Assembly: GCF_003185915.1 (NCBI RefSeq)
Contig: NZ_QHLZ01000010.1
Span: 57,446-121,445 of the forward strand
DNA from: Arthrobacter psychrochitiniphilus
GTDB taxonomy: Bacteria > Actinomycetota > Actinomycetes > Actinomycetales > Micrococcaceae
Length of the DNA: 64,000 nucleotides
Direction: 5' to 3'
The notes under the pieces were generated by a model. It was not told the origin of the DNA. It did not search any database and worked only from the letters and a program-made list of their open reading frames with translations. Of the stretch, positions 19,090 through 31,008 are shown piece after piece (position 1 is the first letter of the stretch; each line of letters opens with the position of its first letter). The position numbers and the translations under genes are program-made.

Positions 19090-20220
19090 TTAGGCCGGGT
19101 AAAGAAGTACTTCTGCTGCCTTAACCACGAAGAACACCTCGGCACCCGGTGCCAATCCAAGCTCGGCGACGGCGGCGGGGGAGATGTCGGCGGACATCTG
19201 CCCGGCCCGGACGCGAATGTGACCGCCGTGGGGCTCCAAGTCGCTCACCCGTACCCTGAAGCAGTTCCGCGGACTTCCCGCCGGCGGGGCCAAGAACACT
19301 GACACCGCCGACGGCGGGAACGCGGCTATCGCGGCCACCTCACCACGGGCACCACTACCGGCTCCGTCACTTTGGGCGCCGACTGCTTGGCTACCGACGG
19401 GCTGGCCGGTGACTTGGACGCCGTCGGGCATGGAAAGAATGTTTCCGGACAAGGAGCCGGAGAGGACGTTGAGTCCGGCCAATGAGGCGGCAAAGGCGCT
19501 GCGCGGATGGGACAGCACCGCGGCGGTGGGGCCGGATTCTACGATCCGTCCGTGCGCCATCACAATGATGCGGTCCGCGAGCATGAGTGCGTCCAGGACG
19601 TCGTGCGTGACGATGATGGCACGGCGCCCGGTCAGCACGCGTTTGAGCAGGCTGCGCAGGAACGGGGTGCTGTTCACATCGAGTGCGGCCATGGGTTCAT
19701 CGAGTAGCAGCAATTCTGGATCTGTGGCGAGTGCCCGGGCCAGAGCCACCCGTTGTGCCTGCCCGCCGGACAACGCTGCCGGTAGTCGTCGAGCAAGCTC
19801 CAGCGCGCCTATCTCATCCAACCAATGGCGGGCTGTTTCGCGGCTTGCCTTCTTCGTGGCTCCTTGGCTTCGCGGGCCAAAGGCCACATTGTCTAGTACC
19901 TTCAGGTGCGGGAAAAGAAGTGGTTCCTGCGCCAGCAAGCCAATGCCGCGTTCATGCGGGGGCAACCACAGCGAACCGCCGCGGCCCTTGCCGCCGCCGG
20001 AGCCAGCGCTGGAGCCGCCGCCGGGGGAGAGCCGGAACAGGGTGCGCCCGTCCAAAGTAGCGAGTCCGGAATCGGGTTTGAGCAGGCCCGCCAGCATATG
20101 CACGGCCGTGGACTTGCCCGCTCCGTTGGGGCCCATGATGGCGAGGGTTTCGCCCGGCTGCACATGTAATTCAAAATCTACATTCCGGACGGCGAGGGTT
20201 GCTTTCAGTTGCAGGGTCAT
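19090..20220 (-). CDS. modC: molybdate ABC transporter ATP-binding protein
   Basis: ATPase of 376 residues that powers molybdate import. Walker A is GPNGAGKST (about residue 31), the Q-loop follows in [10 protein letters not shown], the signature is [15 protein letters not shown] and Walker B is [11 protein letters not shown], followed by the switch histidine in IIVTHD. The C-terminal region from about 310 is a TOBE/mop-like domain as in ModC. Its start overlaps the modB stop by 4 bp (ATGA), so it is translationally coupled as the last gene of the mod operon. Confidence 0.93.
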   Translation of the reverse strand: MTLQLKATLAVRNVDFELHVQPGETLAIMGPNGAGKSTAVHMLAGLLKPDSGLATLDGRTLFRLSPGGGSSAGSGGGKGRGGSLWLPPHERGIGLLAQEPLLFPHLKVLDNVAFGPRSQGATKKASRETARHWLDEIGALELARRLPAALSGGQAQRVALARALATDPELLLLDEPMAALDVNSTPFLRSLLKRVLTGRRAIIVTHDVLDALMLADRIIVMAHGRIVESGPTAAVLSHPRSAFAASLAGLNVLSGSLSGNILSMPDGVQVTGQPVGSQAVGAQSDGAGSGARGEVAAIAAFPPSAVSVFLAPPAGSPRNCFRVRVSDLEPHGGHIRVRAGQMSADISPAAVAELGLAPGAEVFFVVKAAEVLLYPA

Positions 20221-21122
20221 AAGGCATCCGCCCGTCCGGACACAGAAGAGTGTTGCGGTGGCTTCGGCGCCCGGTACGTCAACGCCACTACAATCACGGC
20301 CACAGCAATGAGTAGGAAGGATAGTGCCACGGCGGCCTCAGGGTCCGTTTCACGCTGCAAATAAATCTCCAACGGCAGGGTCCGTGTGACACCCTGCAAG
20401 CTACCGGCAAACGTCAGCGTAGCGCCAAATTCACCCAGACTGCGGGCAAAGGAAAGCACAGCCCCGGAGATCAGCCCCGGCAGCACCAGCGGCACGGTCA
20501 CCCGGCGCAGCACGGTTCCGGGACGGGCTCCCAACGTTGCGGCAACGGCCTCATATTTCTGTCCGGCGGTGCGCAACGTCCCCTCGAGGCTCAGCACCAG
20601 AAACGGTAGTGCCACGAAGGTTTGCGCCATGATGACGGCCGTGGTGGAGAACGCAATATTGATGCCCACCAGCTGCAGCGACTTGCCCATCAGTCCGGCT
20701 CGGCCAAAGGTGTACAGCAGCGCCAAACCGCCCACCACTGGAGGCACCACCAGCGGCAGCAGTATCAAAGCGCGTAGAATTCGTTGTCCAAAAAACTGCG
20801 TCCGCGCCAGCAGTAACGCCAGCGGTACGCCAAAAATGATGCACAGCACGGTACTCGCAGCCGCAGTTCGCAGACTTAGCAACAGGGCAGCCACGGAGGA
20901 TTCTGAGCTAATAAGTGGCAGGAACTGCCCCCAGTTGACCTGTGCCACCATACCGGTCAGTGGCAGCAGAATGAACAATGCCCCCAACGCCGCGAGAGCA
21001 TAAATCCACGCTGGGACCCCTGAGTACTGCCATGAACGGCGCCAGCTACCACCACGCGCGGCCCCGGCATCTGGGCCGGTTGGGGCGCCGTGGTGAGGGG
21101 AGAAGGTCTTAGGGAGCGCCAA
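20217..21122 (-). CDS. modB: molybdate ABC transporter permease
   Basis: Inner-membrane permease of 301 residues with a basic N-terminus and about six hydrophobic spans. The ABC-permease EAA loop is recognisable in [21 protein letters not shown], followed by [20 protein letters not shown], which is typical of ModB/CysT-type permeases. It overlaps modA by 14 bp and modC by 4 bp. Confidence 0.93.
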   Translation of the reverse strand: MALPKTFSPHHGAPTGPDAGAARGGSWRRSWQYSGVPAWIYALAALGALFILLPLTGMVAQVNWGQFLPLISSESSVAALLLSLRTAAASTVLCIIFGVPLALLLARTQFFGQRILRALILLPLVVPPVVGGLALLYTFGRAGLMGKSLQLVGINIAFSTTAVIMAQTFVALPFLVLSLEGTLRTAGQKYEAVAATLGARPGTVLRRVTVPLVLPGLISGAVLSFARSLGEFGATLTFAGSLQGVTRTLPLEIYLQRETDPEAAVALSFLLIAVAVIVVALTYRAPKPPQHSSVSGRADAL

Positions 21123-21987
21123 ATCCAGCGTCCCGGAGAGTCTTTTGGCCCTGCTCCCCGGTCACCAAGGCAATGAAGGCCTGAGCTACCTGAGGGGATT
21201 GTGAAGTGTTGACGGCGGCAATGGGGTAGTGGTTGATGGTGGGCTTCTTGAGCCCGAGCGGGATGCTCACCACTTTGTCCCCTGCGGTTTTGGCGTCTGT
21301 AACGTAGACCAGTCCGGCGTCTGCCTCACCGGAGGTGACTTTACCCAGAACGCTGGTGACGTTCAGTTCCTCGCTGACGGGTTTCAACGTCAGGCCGGCG
21401 GACTTGGCGTCTGAGGCGCTGGCGGCGCCACACGGCACCTGGGGTGCGCAAATGACAAGTTTTACGCCTTCCTTGGCGGCATCGGCAAAGGAGGTGATGC
21501 TCGCGGGGTTGCCGGGCGGGACCACCAAGGTCAAGAAGTTATTGGCAAACTCAACGGGGGTTCCCTGGACGAGCCCGGCGTCGCTGAGTTTGCTCATGTT
21601 GGCTTGGTCCGCGGAGGCGAACACATCCGAGGGTGCGCCTTCCTTGATCTGGGTGACCAGTGTGGAGGAGCCGTCAAAGCTGAGTGAGACCTTCACCTTC
21701 GGGTGGGCGGCTTCGAACTGTGTTGCCATCTCGGTGAACGTTTTTTTCAGTGAGGCGGCGGCGTAGACATTGAGCGTGCCGGAGAGTTCCGGACTGTCCA
21801 TGACAGGAGCGGAAGGAGAATTTTGCGGGGCTGGATCCGCGGAGGGAGCGCATGCGGCCAAGCCTAACGCCAGCACGGCACCGGCCGCGAGGGCTGTGTA
21901 CCGGATTCCCCTGTGCCCGGAGCCTAGGCGCCCGGCCATGCTCCGAGATCCAGATGCTTTCCATGACGATCGTGTGAACATTTTCAT
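21109..21987 (-). CDS. modA: molybdate-binding lipoprotein
   Basis: Periplasmic-type binding protein of 292 residues. A positively charged N-terminus and hydrophobic segment end in the lipobox LGLAAC, so the mature protein is lipid-anchored outside the membrane. [32 protein letters not shown] and [11 protein letters not shown] are standard ModA blocks that bind the oxyanion. Its ATG overlaps the stop of the upstream HTH-TOBE gene by 4 bp. Confidence 0.94.
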   Translation of the reverse strand: MKMFTRSSWKASGSRSMAGRLGSGHRGIRYTALAAGAVLALGLAACAPSADPAPQNSPSAPVMDSPELSGTLNVYAAASLKKTFTEMATQFEAAHPKVKVSLSFDGSSTLVTQIKEGAPSDVFASADQANMSKLSDAGLVQGTPVEFANNFLTLVVPPGNPASITSFADAAKEGVKLVICAPQVPCGAASASDAKSAGLTLKPVSEELNVTSVLGKVTSGEADAGLVYVTDAKTAGDKVVSIPLGLKKPTINHYPIAAVNTSQSPQVAQAFIALVTGEQGQKTLRDAGFGAP

Positions 21988-22403
21988 GCGGTTTTCCCCT
22001 TTGCCGGCACTTCGATAATGACGTTGGTTGACTTCACTACTGCTGTGGCCACTGAACCGAGTTCAAGCCCCAAATCACGCACGGCTTCACTGCTCATGAG
22101 CGAGACCACACGGAATGGCCCGCACTGCATTTCAACTTGGGCCATGACCCTATCCATCACAATGTTGGTTACAAGGCCCACCATACGGTTGCGTGCGGAG
22201 CTGCCAATTCCGGTGGGATCGTCGGGCAGCTGTGATTGCTTCTTCGCCAAGGCAGCCAGCTCAACGCCGTCCACCACCATCCGCCCCTGTTGGTCCTTGC
22301 TGCCGTGCAAGGTGCCATTCTCGAGCCAGCGGCGCACGGTGTCGTCACTGACACCAAGGAAACGAGCAGCTTCTGAAACGCGAATAGGTGTCATATAGGC
22401 CAT
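21984..22403 (-). CDS. HTH-TOBE molybdate-responsive protein
   Basis: Protein of 139 residues with an N-terminal MerR/excisionase-type helix-turn-helix (IRVSEAARFLGVSDDTVRRW) and a C-terminal TOBE/mop domain (ARNRMVGLVTNIVMDRVMAQ, ending in VVKSTNVIIEVP) that binds molybdate in related proteins. It is the first gene of the mod operon and so probably senses molybdate and regulates modABC; regulation is inferred. ATG 22403 has GGATAG before it. ATG 22394 is an equally likely start and matches the usual N-terminus. Confidence 0.88.
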   Translation of the reverse strand: MAYMTPIRVSEAARFLGVSDDTVRRWLENGTLHGSKDQQGRMVVDGVELAALAKKQSQLPDDPTGIGSSARNRMVGLVTNIVMDRVMAQVEMQCGPFRVVSLMSSEAVRDLGLELGSVATAVVKSTNVIIEVPAKGKTA

Positions 22404-22545
22404 TCTATCCGCAAATACGGCATCTAGGACTGTTTGGCGTGCAGTAATCTTCAGGCGCGGACAGCTACTGCGCTGGCGGGCTGGTGGCTCTAAGCTGAAG
22501 TGAGTTGCCTTCACGTAGGGGAGGCCCGAAAGGAAAGAGTTGGAC

Positions 22546-23403
22546 ATGAATGCACCTATTAATACCGGACTTGCAGGAGCCGTACCTGTGCTGACTTTGA
22601 ACAACGGCGTCACCATCCCGCAGTTGGGGTTCGGTGTCTTCCAGATTCCGCCGGAGGAGACCCGCCTCGCCGTGGGCGAGGCGCTGGCTGCTGGTTACCT
22701 GCATATTGATACAGCCGCCGCCTACCGCAATGAGGCCGGTGTGGGTGCCGCGATTGCGGAATCCGGTATACCGCGGGACGAGATTTTCCTGACCACCAAG
22801 CTGCGCAACGGAGAACAGGGCAGCCCCCGGGCAGCGTTTGAGGCAAGCCGCAAGGCCTTGGGCGTGGACACGATCGATCTGTACCTCATCCATTGGCCCG
22901 TCCCATCTCAAGGACTCTACGTGCAGGCCTGGCGGGAACTAGAGATCCTCTACGCCGAGGGGCACATCAGGGCCATTGGAGTTTCCAACTTCCTCCCTGA
23001 GCACCTTGACGAATTGCTGGCCAACTCCACAGTGGTGCCGGCAGTCAACCAGATTGAGGTGCACCCTAGTTTCACGCAGGATGCGCTGGCACAAAAGAGT
23101 CGCAGTCATGATATTGCGGTTCAGGCTTACAGCCCGCTGGGACAGGGCCGGGATTTGTCCAGCCCCGTTGTGAGCGAATTGGCTGCCAAATATGGGGCGA
23201 CTGCGGCCCAGATTGTGCTTGCCTGGCATCTGGGCCTGGGGAATATTGTGATCCCTAAGTCAGTAACCCCGCAACGCATCCGAGAGAATTTGGCCGCCAC
23301 GAGTTTTAACCTGAGCTCCGAGGAAATAGCAGCTATCTCCGCCTTGGAAACTGGCGAACGGATTGGGGCCGATCCTGCCGTAGCCGCTTTCACCCAGATG
23401 TAG
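22546..23403 (+). CDS. aldo/keto reductase
   Basis: NADPH-dependent reductase of 285 residues in the AKR5-like bacterial group. The signature GYLHIDTAAAYRNEAGVG carries the catalytic Asp and Tyr, FLTTKLRN the Lys and LYLIHWPVP the His. The C-terminal IPKSVTPQRIRENL binds the cofactor phosphate. ATG 22546 is preceded by GGAAAGAG. It is divergent from the mod operon and converges on pspA with a shared terminator. The physiological substrate is unknown. Confidence 0.92.
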   Translation: MNAPINTGLAGAVPVLTLNNGVTIPQLGFGVFQIPPEETRLAVGEALAAGYLHIDTAAAYRNEAGVGAAIAESGIPRDEIFLTTKLRNGEQGSPRAAFEASRKALGVDTIDLYLIHWPVPSQGLYVQAWRELEILYAEGHIRAIGVSNFLPEHLDELLANSTVVPAVNQIEVHPSFTQDALAQKSRSHDIAVQAYSPLGQGRDLSSPVVSELAAKYGATAAQIVLAWHLGLGNIVIPKSVTPQRIRENLAATSFNLSSEEIAAISALETGERIGADPAVAAFTQM

Positions 23404-23441
23404 GCGCACGGACGGCGCAGGTCCCATATCTGCTCAATAAG

Positions 23442-23477
23442 CATGGGTGGTTTCGGAGGAATCCGAAACCACCCATG
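23442..23477. terminator. bidirectional terminator between aldo/keto reductase and pspA
   Basis: Perfect 16-bp arms (CATGGGTGGTTTCGGA and its complement) around a GGAA loop, midway between two convergent genes. There is no strong T-tract on either side. Confidence 0.7.
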
Positions 23478-23520
23478 TGGAGCCACACTTTTGTAGCTGC
23501 CCAGTCGCAGCGGCTAGGAA

Positions 23521-24297
23521 TTAGAGCGAATCGAACTCAGCTTCGTCAATGTGATCCGCTGCCGTGATGGCAGCCGGAGCCGGTGATCCGCCAGCCTTCA
23601 AAGCAGCCAAACGGGCTTCAACCTCAGTCTGCTCGCCCAAGTCCTCGAGGGAGTTGAACTGGGCATCCAGGCTGGAGGCGGCGAGCTCGTTCTGTCCACG
23701 CACCTTAGCTTCTTCGCGGCGGATTTTCTCCTCGAAACGGCTCACCTCACTGGTGGGGTCCATGATGTCGATGCTCTTGAGCGCATCGTGCACCTGACTC
23801 TGCGCAGCCGCCGTCTTGGAGCGTGCAATCAGCTCATTGCGCTTGCTGGCCAATTCACTGAGCTTGCCGTTCATCTGCTGCAAACCAGTTTTGAGCTTGT
23901 CAACCACATCCGTCTGAGCGGCGATGTTCGGTTGTGCCGCACGGGCCTCATTCTCAGAGGAGATCTGACGCTGCAGCGCCACCTTGGCCAGGTTGTCGAA
24001 CTTCTGAGCGTCGGCAGGATTACCTGCGGAGCGGAATTCATCAGCCTTGCGGCTTGCGGCGAGGGCCTTGGAACCCCAATCCTGGGCGTTCTTTACGTCC
24101 TCGTTGTAGTCATCTTCGAGCATGCGCAGGTTGCCGATGGTCTGAGCAACGGCACTTTCAGCCTCGGTGATGTTTGCCTTGTAATCGCGCACCATCTGGT
24201 CAAGCATCTTCTGAGGGTCCTCGGCCTGATCCAAAAGCGCATTGATGTTGGCCTTGGCCAACTGTGAGATACGGCCGAAAATTGACTGCTTTGCCAT
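23521..24297 (-). CDS. pspA: PspA/IM30 family envelope-stress protein
   Basis: Peripheral membrane protein of 258 residues, almost entirely helical and coiled-coil. The N-terminus FGRISQLAKANINALLDQAE is the amphipathic membrane-binding helix, and DPQKMLDQMVRDYKANI the first coil of the PspA family. PspA proteins form ESCRT-III-like assemblies that stabilise damaged membranes. The next gene upstream encodes a TPM-domain envelope protein, 232 bp away on the same strand. Confidence 0.93.
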   Translation of the reverse strand: MAKQSIFGRISQLAKANINALLDQAEDPQKMLDQMVRDYKANITEAESAVAQTIGNLRMLEDDYNEDVKNAQDWGSKALAASRKADEFRSAGNPADAQKFDNLAKVALQRQISSENEARAAQPNIAAQTDVVDKLKTGLQQMNGKLSELASKRNELIARSKTAAAQSQVHDALKSIDIMDPTSEVSRFEEKIRREEAKVRGQNELAASSLDAQFNSLEDLGEQTEVEARLAALKAGGSPAPAAITAADHIDEAEFDSL

Positions 24298-24529
24298 TCT
24301 TTACCCCTTACATTTGCTGGTTGCATCAAATAGAAATCTCAATAAGTACGGTGCGAGGCGTCCAATAGTGTTTGAGTCTAAAGGACCTTCCTGAATTCTT
24401 GCCCAGCCTACCCGGCGGTGCAATGCCGTGAACGTTCGACGCCGGTTCCTGGGTTGGGTGCCTGCCGTTATGTTGCGCAGTAGCTTCGCAGCCAGAGGAA
24501 CAAGTGTGGGCGCAGTGCACCCGGCGGAA
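24298..24529. other. 232-bp intergenic region before pspA
   Basis: No gene is supported. It presumably carries the pspA promoter on the minus strand. I see no strong hairpin. Confidence 0.4.
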
Positions 24530-26557
24530 CTAGAAGTTACCGCCGCCACCACCAAAGCCGCCGCCGCCTCCACCGCCTCCACCACCAAAGCCACCGCCGC
24601 CTCCGCCACCAAAACCGCCTCCACCAAAGCCTCCGCCTCCACCGCCGGACAGCAGCCCGCCAATGATGCCGCCGAGAATGGCGCCGCCCATTCCTCCGCC
24701 CATGGATCCGCGGCCTCCTCCGCCGTACCCTCCGCCTCCGCCGAAGCGATCAACATCGTTCTGCGCGTACTGGATGGCTTGTTGGGCCAGTGCTTGTGCT
24801 TGTTGGGCGTAAGTTAATGCGTTGCTGGGATCAGAATCGGCAATGCTCACGGCGTAGTCGAAGTTGCGTTCCGCCTCGGAGAGCCGGGTCCTGGCCGCTG
24901 ATCCAACCCCGCCGCGACGGGCGGCAATGAAGTCCTTGGCGGTGGCGATAGTTGCCTGTGCCCCGGCAAGAGCTTGTTGTAGTGAGGCCTGAGCGCGCAG
25001 GGCTTGCTGTTGCTGATCTCGGATGCCCGTCAACAGTTCATCGAGCTGAGTGTGAGCAGTCTGCACAGCGGTAAGCAGCGCAACGGGGTCCGGTTTACCT
25101 GCAGCAGCGTTCATGCGCACATCGTCGAGTGAGGTTTCTGCGGCCTGGACGGTGGGTGCGTAGCGGGCAAACTGAGCCGATGCCACCATGGACTTAGCTT
25201 GTTCAAGATCAGCAACGGCTGCTGGAAGTGCAGCCCGCAACGTGGTGGCCGCGTCATTAATGGCAGCCTCGGTTTTGGTGATGGCTTGTAGCAGCACACT
25301 ACTTTGTAGCAGGCTTTCCTCGGCGGCCTTGACCGCAACAGCAGCGCCTGCCGTATCCGATCCCGCCAGTTTGGTATCAGCCTCGGCTGCCGCAGTGTCA
25401 ACAAAATCGAGGCGTTCGGTGGCTTCGGCAACGTTGTCGCGCACCGGTGCCAATGCGGTCTCGGAGTATTGAGCTGTCAACGCCGTCAACTTTTGTTCGG
25501 CACCGGCAACTTCCTTCCGAGCTTCGGCGGCCTGGGCCCGAAGGCTGGCCAGCACGGTTGGAGCCGTCCGTTCCAGCTCGCGGAGCTCATCGAAGCCGGC
25601 CTTCTCGGCATTCAATGCAGCGTTGGCGTCCTCGCTGCGTTTGATAATTTCTCCGAGCCACGTCCGCTGTTCTTCAATGGTGTCCGGAACTTCGTCGTCG
25701 AGTTGTTGTTGGAGCTTGAACGATTCGGACAGGTGCGTCTTGGCGCTGTCCAACGCTGCCTGGAATTGTTTGACGGCCGCATCTCCATAGGATGCCTGGG
25801 CGAAACCAATCTCATGCTCACTGGTCTTGATGGCGTCATCGGCGGCGATCAGCAGGGAACCGGCCTTGGAACGCAGCTCCGGGATGGTCATGCCGGCATT
25901 GGGGTCCAGGGCTGCCCCGTCGGGTCCGTAACCCTTGGCGGTGGCTTCAGCAGCGTTCTTCTTGCGCTTCCTACGCATGTAGAGGGCCGTACCGGCACCG
26001 CCAACCACCACGACGCCTCCCACTCCCAACGCAACGAATCCACCGGTTGGGTCGGGGACCTTGCCCTTACCTCCGCTGGCTGCATCGCCCAGGGCTGCGG
26101 CTGCATCGATGGCGGCCTGCGCCCAGTTTCCAGCGGAGAGCTGGGGTTTGATGGCGCTCGATTGAATGGTGGAGCCTTGGGCTGGGGTCAGGAACGTGTT
26201 GGTGCCGCCAACGAATCCAAACTGTTTTGTTTGGACAGCCACGGCCAGCAGAACATCGAACTGGCCCATGTTTTTCTCGGTGGCAACAGTTTGGGCCCAC
26301 GCCTCCGGGGCCTGCCCATCAAAGGAGTCGACATAGACCGCGAAGAGCGTCACACCGTGGTCCTTGCTCAATTTCGTGATCGCGTTTTGAACCTCGGCCT
26401 TTTGATTGCCAAGAGCATTGGCATTGTCCACAATGTAGGTGCCGCCGGGAATACTCACGGGCGGTTCGGCGTGTGCCAGAGCTGCCGGGAACAACATCAG
26501 TGCCACCAATGCCAAGACTGCTAGAACTGGGGGATATACCTTCAACCGTGCAAACAT
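24530..26557 (-). CDS. TPM-domain membrane protein with coiled coil and Gly-rich tail
   Basis: Envelope protein of 675 residues. A signal peptide (about 1-30, ending in AHA) is followed by a TPM domain (about 35-155; YIVDNANALG, VTLFAVYVDSFDG) and one membrane span near 170-192 ending in RRKRKK. A long helical coiled-coil region (about 220-600) follows, and then a glycine-rich tail of some 60 residues with repeated GGGGFGGGG units. The order resembles other actinobacterial TPM proteins linked to membrane stability. Its position next to pspA on the same strand fits a role in envelope maintenance. The biochemical activity is not predictable. Confidence 0.85.
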   Translation of the reverse strand: MFARLKVYPPVLAVLALVALMLFPAALAHAEPPVSIPGGTYIVDNANALGNQKAEVQNAITKLSKDHGVTLFAVYVDSFDGQAPEAWAQTVATEKNMGQFDVLLAVAVQTKQFGFVGGTNTFLTPAQGSTIQSSAIKPQLSAGNWAQAAIDAAAALGDAASGGKGKVPDPTGGFVALGVGGVVVVGGAGTALYMRRKRKKNAAEATAKGYGPDGAALDPNAGMTIPELRSKAGSLLIAADDAIKTSEHEIGFAQASYGDAAVKQFQAALDSAKTHLSESFKLQQQLDDEVPDTIEEQRTWLGEIIKRSEDANAALNAEKAGFDELRELERTAPTVLASLRAQAAEARKEVAGAEQKLTALTAQYSETALAPVRDNVAEATERLDFVDTAAAEADTKLAGSDTAGAAVAVKAAEESLLQSSVLLQAITKTEAAINDAATTLRAALPAAVADLEQAKSMVASAQFARYAPTVQAAETSLDDVRMNAAAGKPDPVALLTAVQTAHTQLDELLTGIRDQQQQALRAQASLQQALAGAQATIATAKDFIAARRGGVGSAARTRLSEAERNFDYAVSIADSDPSNALTYAQQAQALAQQAIQYAQNDVDRFGGGGGYGGGGRGSMGGGMGGAILGGIIGGLLSGGGGGGFGGGGFGGGGGGGFGGGGGGGGGGFGGGGGNF

Positions 26558-26833
26558 CGCTCACCTTTGGTGTGGGACCACAGCGGGACCACTCTGGGAA
26601 TCGGGCTTAATACTTCACACGATACTATGGGGCAGTTTCGATTGGCCTGGCTAAGCACAGCAAGTTTTTCGCTGTCCGGATAATGCCACCGCTGCTGGGC
26701 AGGGGAGATAATGGGAGCTGATGAACCTTCACAGCTACCTTCCAGCGAACGTTCGTCAAGGCTCCAGCCACGAACGACATGATGAAACTCAAGCAAGGAT
26801 TCATCACACAGGATTTCAATGAAGGGACAGCTG

Positions 26834-28639
<1,806 letters not shown>

Positions 28640-28704
28640 ATCGGAGCCCTGCCGGGTCCCTGCAAGTCCGCACTGGACGCGCTGGCACCGGCAGAGTCCA
28701 TAAG

Positions 28705-28757
28705 AGAGTCCCCGCAGGGAGCTACCAACTTTTGGAGCTTCCGGCGGGGACTCTTTT
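28705..28757 (+). terminator. rho-independent terminator of the HtrA-like gene
   Basis: Arms AGAGTCCCCGC and GCGGGGACTCT, with an inner GGAGCT/AGCTTCC extension, followed by TTTT. Confidence 0.85.
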
Positions 28758-28784
28758 CGCTTGCTCCAACCATTGGCGCGCCCG

Positions 28785-28882
28785 CCCCCCCCCCCCCCCA
28801 CATCCGCGCCCGTACAACCGGGCGCGGATGTGGGAGGCGGGCGCGGATGTTGCGCGGTGGTGTGGGGTCCGGGCGCGGATGT
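28785..28882. repeat. C15 tract, 16-bp hairpin and repeated CGGGCGCGGATGT units
   Basis: A run of 15 C (28785-28799) merges into a perfect hairpin with arms 28797-28812 and 28819-28834 and a 6-nt loop. The 13-bp unit CGGGCGCGGATGT occurs forward at 28819, 28838 and 28870, and inverted at 28800-28812. The block separates the HtrA terminator from the convergent permease gene. Confidence 0.9.
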
Positions 28883-28894
28883 TGGGCGCGGTGG

Positions 28895-30241
28895 CTACTG
28901 CGCCAGTACTTTGCCTAGAACCGGGGTGGATGCGGCCAGCCCCAATCTTACGAGTCCAATTCCGCACGCCAGTACCCCTGCGATGACCACGAGCGAGAGT
29001 GGCGCAAAAAACAATGCGGCACCGGTCAGCGGGAACAGCAGGATCACAGCCAGCGCGGCGGATCCAACAGTGACCAGCCGAACCGGTGACATCACGGCCC
29101 GCTTGCGTGCAGCATCCATGACGGAGCGTGGCATGCCCAGCCGGTCCAGGCTCACATATAGCTCGCGCCGGTCCAGCACAGCAGCGGCCTGGTTGACGCC
29201 GGCGCTGGCAGCCACCAGCAGGAATGACGCCACCACCGTAATGAGTACGCCTGTGCGCATGTCGCCGGTCAGGTACATTTCTGCGGGGTTGCTGCTCTCG
29301 CCTGCCGCGGAAATCAGCGCCAACCCCGTCCCGGCGATCACGGCGATGAAGCTCGTCATGGATAGCGAGCTAACCTGCCGCCACGCCGCCTTGGGCGATT
29401 CCAGCACGGTCCGAGCGGCCAGCAGCTTCACGGGAGTTTGCGCCCTGCGCAGCCCAATTCCTGCCAGCCACTTGAGCACAAACGGTCCCATGAGATTCAG
29501 CACTGCCAGCCCGCCGGCAAAACCTCCGCAGACCATGACCACCACGATGGCCAGCGAGGGGCTGGACATGGCAGTACTCATCACCGCATATAGTCCGACG
29601 GCGGCCACACCCCCAAGCGCCAACCGGAGCCAGTGCACTGTGGGCGCGGTTTGCCTCGTGCGCACACCCAACGGGGAGAGCACCACTTGGCGCAGCCCCA
29701 CCGCGGCGCTTACTGCGGCCAACAGGATCAGGGCCGCGGCAGCAATCACCAGCACGTTCGCGGGGAGCCACAGCTTATCTAACCCCAAGGCTTGGCCTTG
29801 GAAGGGGATCAGCGCAATGGCGGGCAGGGCGGCAACGTACAGCACAACCCCGGCCAGCACCCCCACACAAGCGATGACGGTGGATTCCACAATTGTCATG
29901 ACGGATACCAGTGCCGCAGTGGCACCCAGGAGCCGTAGTGTGGAGAGGCGTTCGTCGCGGCGCCGGGCTGAGAGCCGGGCGGCCGAACCGCCCAGCGTGA
30001 GGATGGGCAACACCATGAGGGACACTGCCAGCGCGGCCAGCATTTGGTAGGCGCCGGCGGTACCGAACTCATCGTCCTGTGCGGGGTTGGTGAAAAAGCT
30101 GAGCCCGCCTGCCAAAACAATCAGCAACAGGGCAGTGACCAGGGCGAATGCGACGGCGGGCAGGGCGATGACGGCCTTGCTGCCGGAGGAGGGGCGGGAG
30201 GTCAGCCACAGGATGGAAAACGTTGATTTCATTTTGTTCAC
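28895..30241 (-). CDS. ABC transporter permease, FtsX/MacB-like
   Basis: Integral membrane protein of about 448 residues with hydrophobic spans near 20-42, 60-85, 115-140, 160-185 and 210-240, and a second set in the C-terminal half, as in duplicated FtsX-type permeases. The GTG at 30241 overlaps the stop of the ATPase gene by 4 bp (GTGA). ATG 30232 (MKSTFSILW) is an alternative, and the longer open frame to 30388 overlaps the ATPase too far. With the ATPase it forms an exporter or mechanotransmission system with unknown substrate. Confidence 0.85.
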   Translation of the reverse strand: MNKMKSTFSILWLTSRPSSGSKAVIALPAVAFALVTALLLIVLAGGLSFFTNPAQDDEFGTAGAYQMLAALAVSLMVLPILTLGGSAARLSARRRDERLSTLRLLGATAALVSVMTIVESTVIACVGVLAGVVLYVAALPAIALIPFQGQALGLDKLWLPANVLVIAAAALILLAAVSAAVGLRQVVLSPLGVRTRQTAPTVHWLRLALGGVAAVGLYAVMSTAMSSPSLAIVVVMVCGGFAGGLAVLNLMGPFVLKWLAGIGLRRAQTPVKLLAARTVLESPKAAWRQVSSLSMTSFIAVIAGTGLALISAAGESSNPAEMYLTGDMRTGVLITVVASFLLVAASAGVNQAAAVLDRRELYVSLDRLGMPRSVMDAARKRAVMSPVRLVTVGSAALAVILLFPLTGAALFFAPLSLVVIAGVLACGIGLVRLGLAASTPVLGKVLAQ

Positions 30242-31008
30242 GGCTGGCCCGCCCAGTTCTGGTTCTGCATGAACGTGCTGCCATCCTGTGTGGAAACCGG
30301 GTGTGCAACAGGTGGGGGAGTGGCATCCGGGTGGGCAGCCGGCGCAAGGGAGATGACGCCGTCGTGCATGTAAAGCGTGCGGGAGCAACGGGCGGCAACG
30401 GTGGGATCGTGCGTGACCAGGACCAAGGTATTGCCTCGCCCTGCCGTCGCGGCGAGCAGTGCGCTCATGACGTTGGCGGAAGTGTGCGAGTCGAGGGCGC
30501 CGGTGGGTTCGTCGGCAAACACGATCCGGGCACCGGTGACTTGGGCGCGGACAATGGCAACGCGCTGGGCCTGGCCGCCGGAGAGTTCACCGATGCGGCG
30601 TGCCTCCATGCCGGCCAAACCCAAGTGGGCCAGCCAACCGGCCGACTGCGCCTCCGCGTCGCGCCGGGGCACGCCATTGAGCATCAGGGCCAGGGCCACG
30701 TTTTCAATGGCCGTCAGCTCCGGGATAAGGAGGCCGGCTTGGAACACGAAACCGAACGCCTCACGCCGCAGCTTGGACCGTTGGGTTTCATTCAGGGCGC
30801 TCACCTCGGTGCCGGCATAGTTCACGGAGCCGGCGTCGGGGGAGGTGATACCGGCCAGCGTGTGCAGCAAGGTGGTCTTGCCGGAGCCGGACGCGCCCAT
30901 GATGGCCACGGATTCGCCGGCGGCAATGTCTAGGTCCACGTTGTTCAAGGCAATGCCGTCGCCGTAGCGCTTGGACAGGGAGCGTGCGCTCAAGATTGTT
31001 GTGTTCAT
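30238..31008 (-). CDS. ABC transporter ATP-binding protein, LolD/MacB-like
   Basis: ATPase of 256 residues. Walker A is GASGSGKTTL, the Q-loop region reads FVFQAGLLIPELTAIENVAL, the signature is [15 protein letters not shown] and Walker B is IVFADEPTGALDS. This pattern is typical of ATPases paired with FtsX-type permeases. The C-terminus has a Pro/Ala/His-rich extension of about 30 residues after the core. It is the first gene of a two-gene minus-strand operon and diverges from etfB. Confidence 0.9.
   Translation of the reverse strand: MNTTILSARSLSKRYGDGIALNNVDLDIAAGESVAIMGASGSGKTTLLHTLAGITSPDAGSVNYAGTEVSALNETQRSKLRREAFGFVFQAGLLIPELTAIENVALALMLNGVPRRDAEAQSAGWLAHLGLAGMEARRIGELSGGQAQRVAIVRAQVTGARIVFADEPTGALDSHTSANVMSALLAATAGRGNTLVLVTHDPTVAARCSRTLYMHDGVISLAPAAHPDATPPPVAHPVSTQDGSTFMQNQNWAGQP

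Noticed and set aside
22404..22545. molybdenum-cofactor riboswitch before the mod operon
   Set aside because: The leader between the divergent genes is short, and I see no conserved riboswitch core.
25469..26524. 351-residue open frame opposite the TPM-domain gene
   Set aside because: It overlaps the signal peptide, TPM domain and coiled coil of the real gene; no motif is seen.
28800..28882. possible CRISPR or origin iterons
   Set aside because: Only four 13-bp units with unequal gaps, no replication gene nearby, and a position at the 3' end of a transporter gene.
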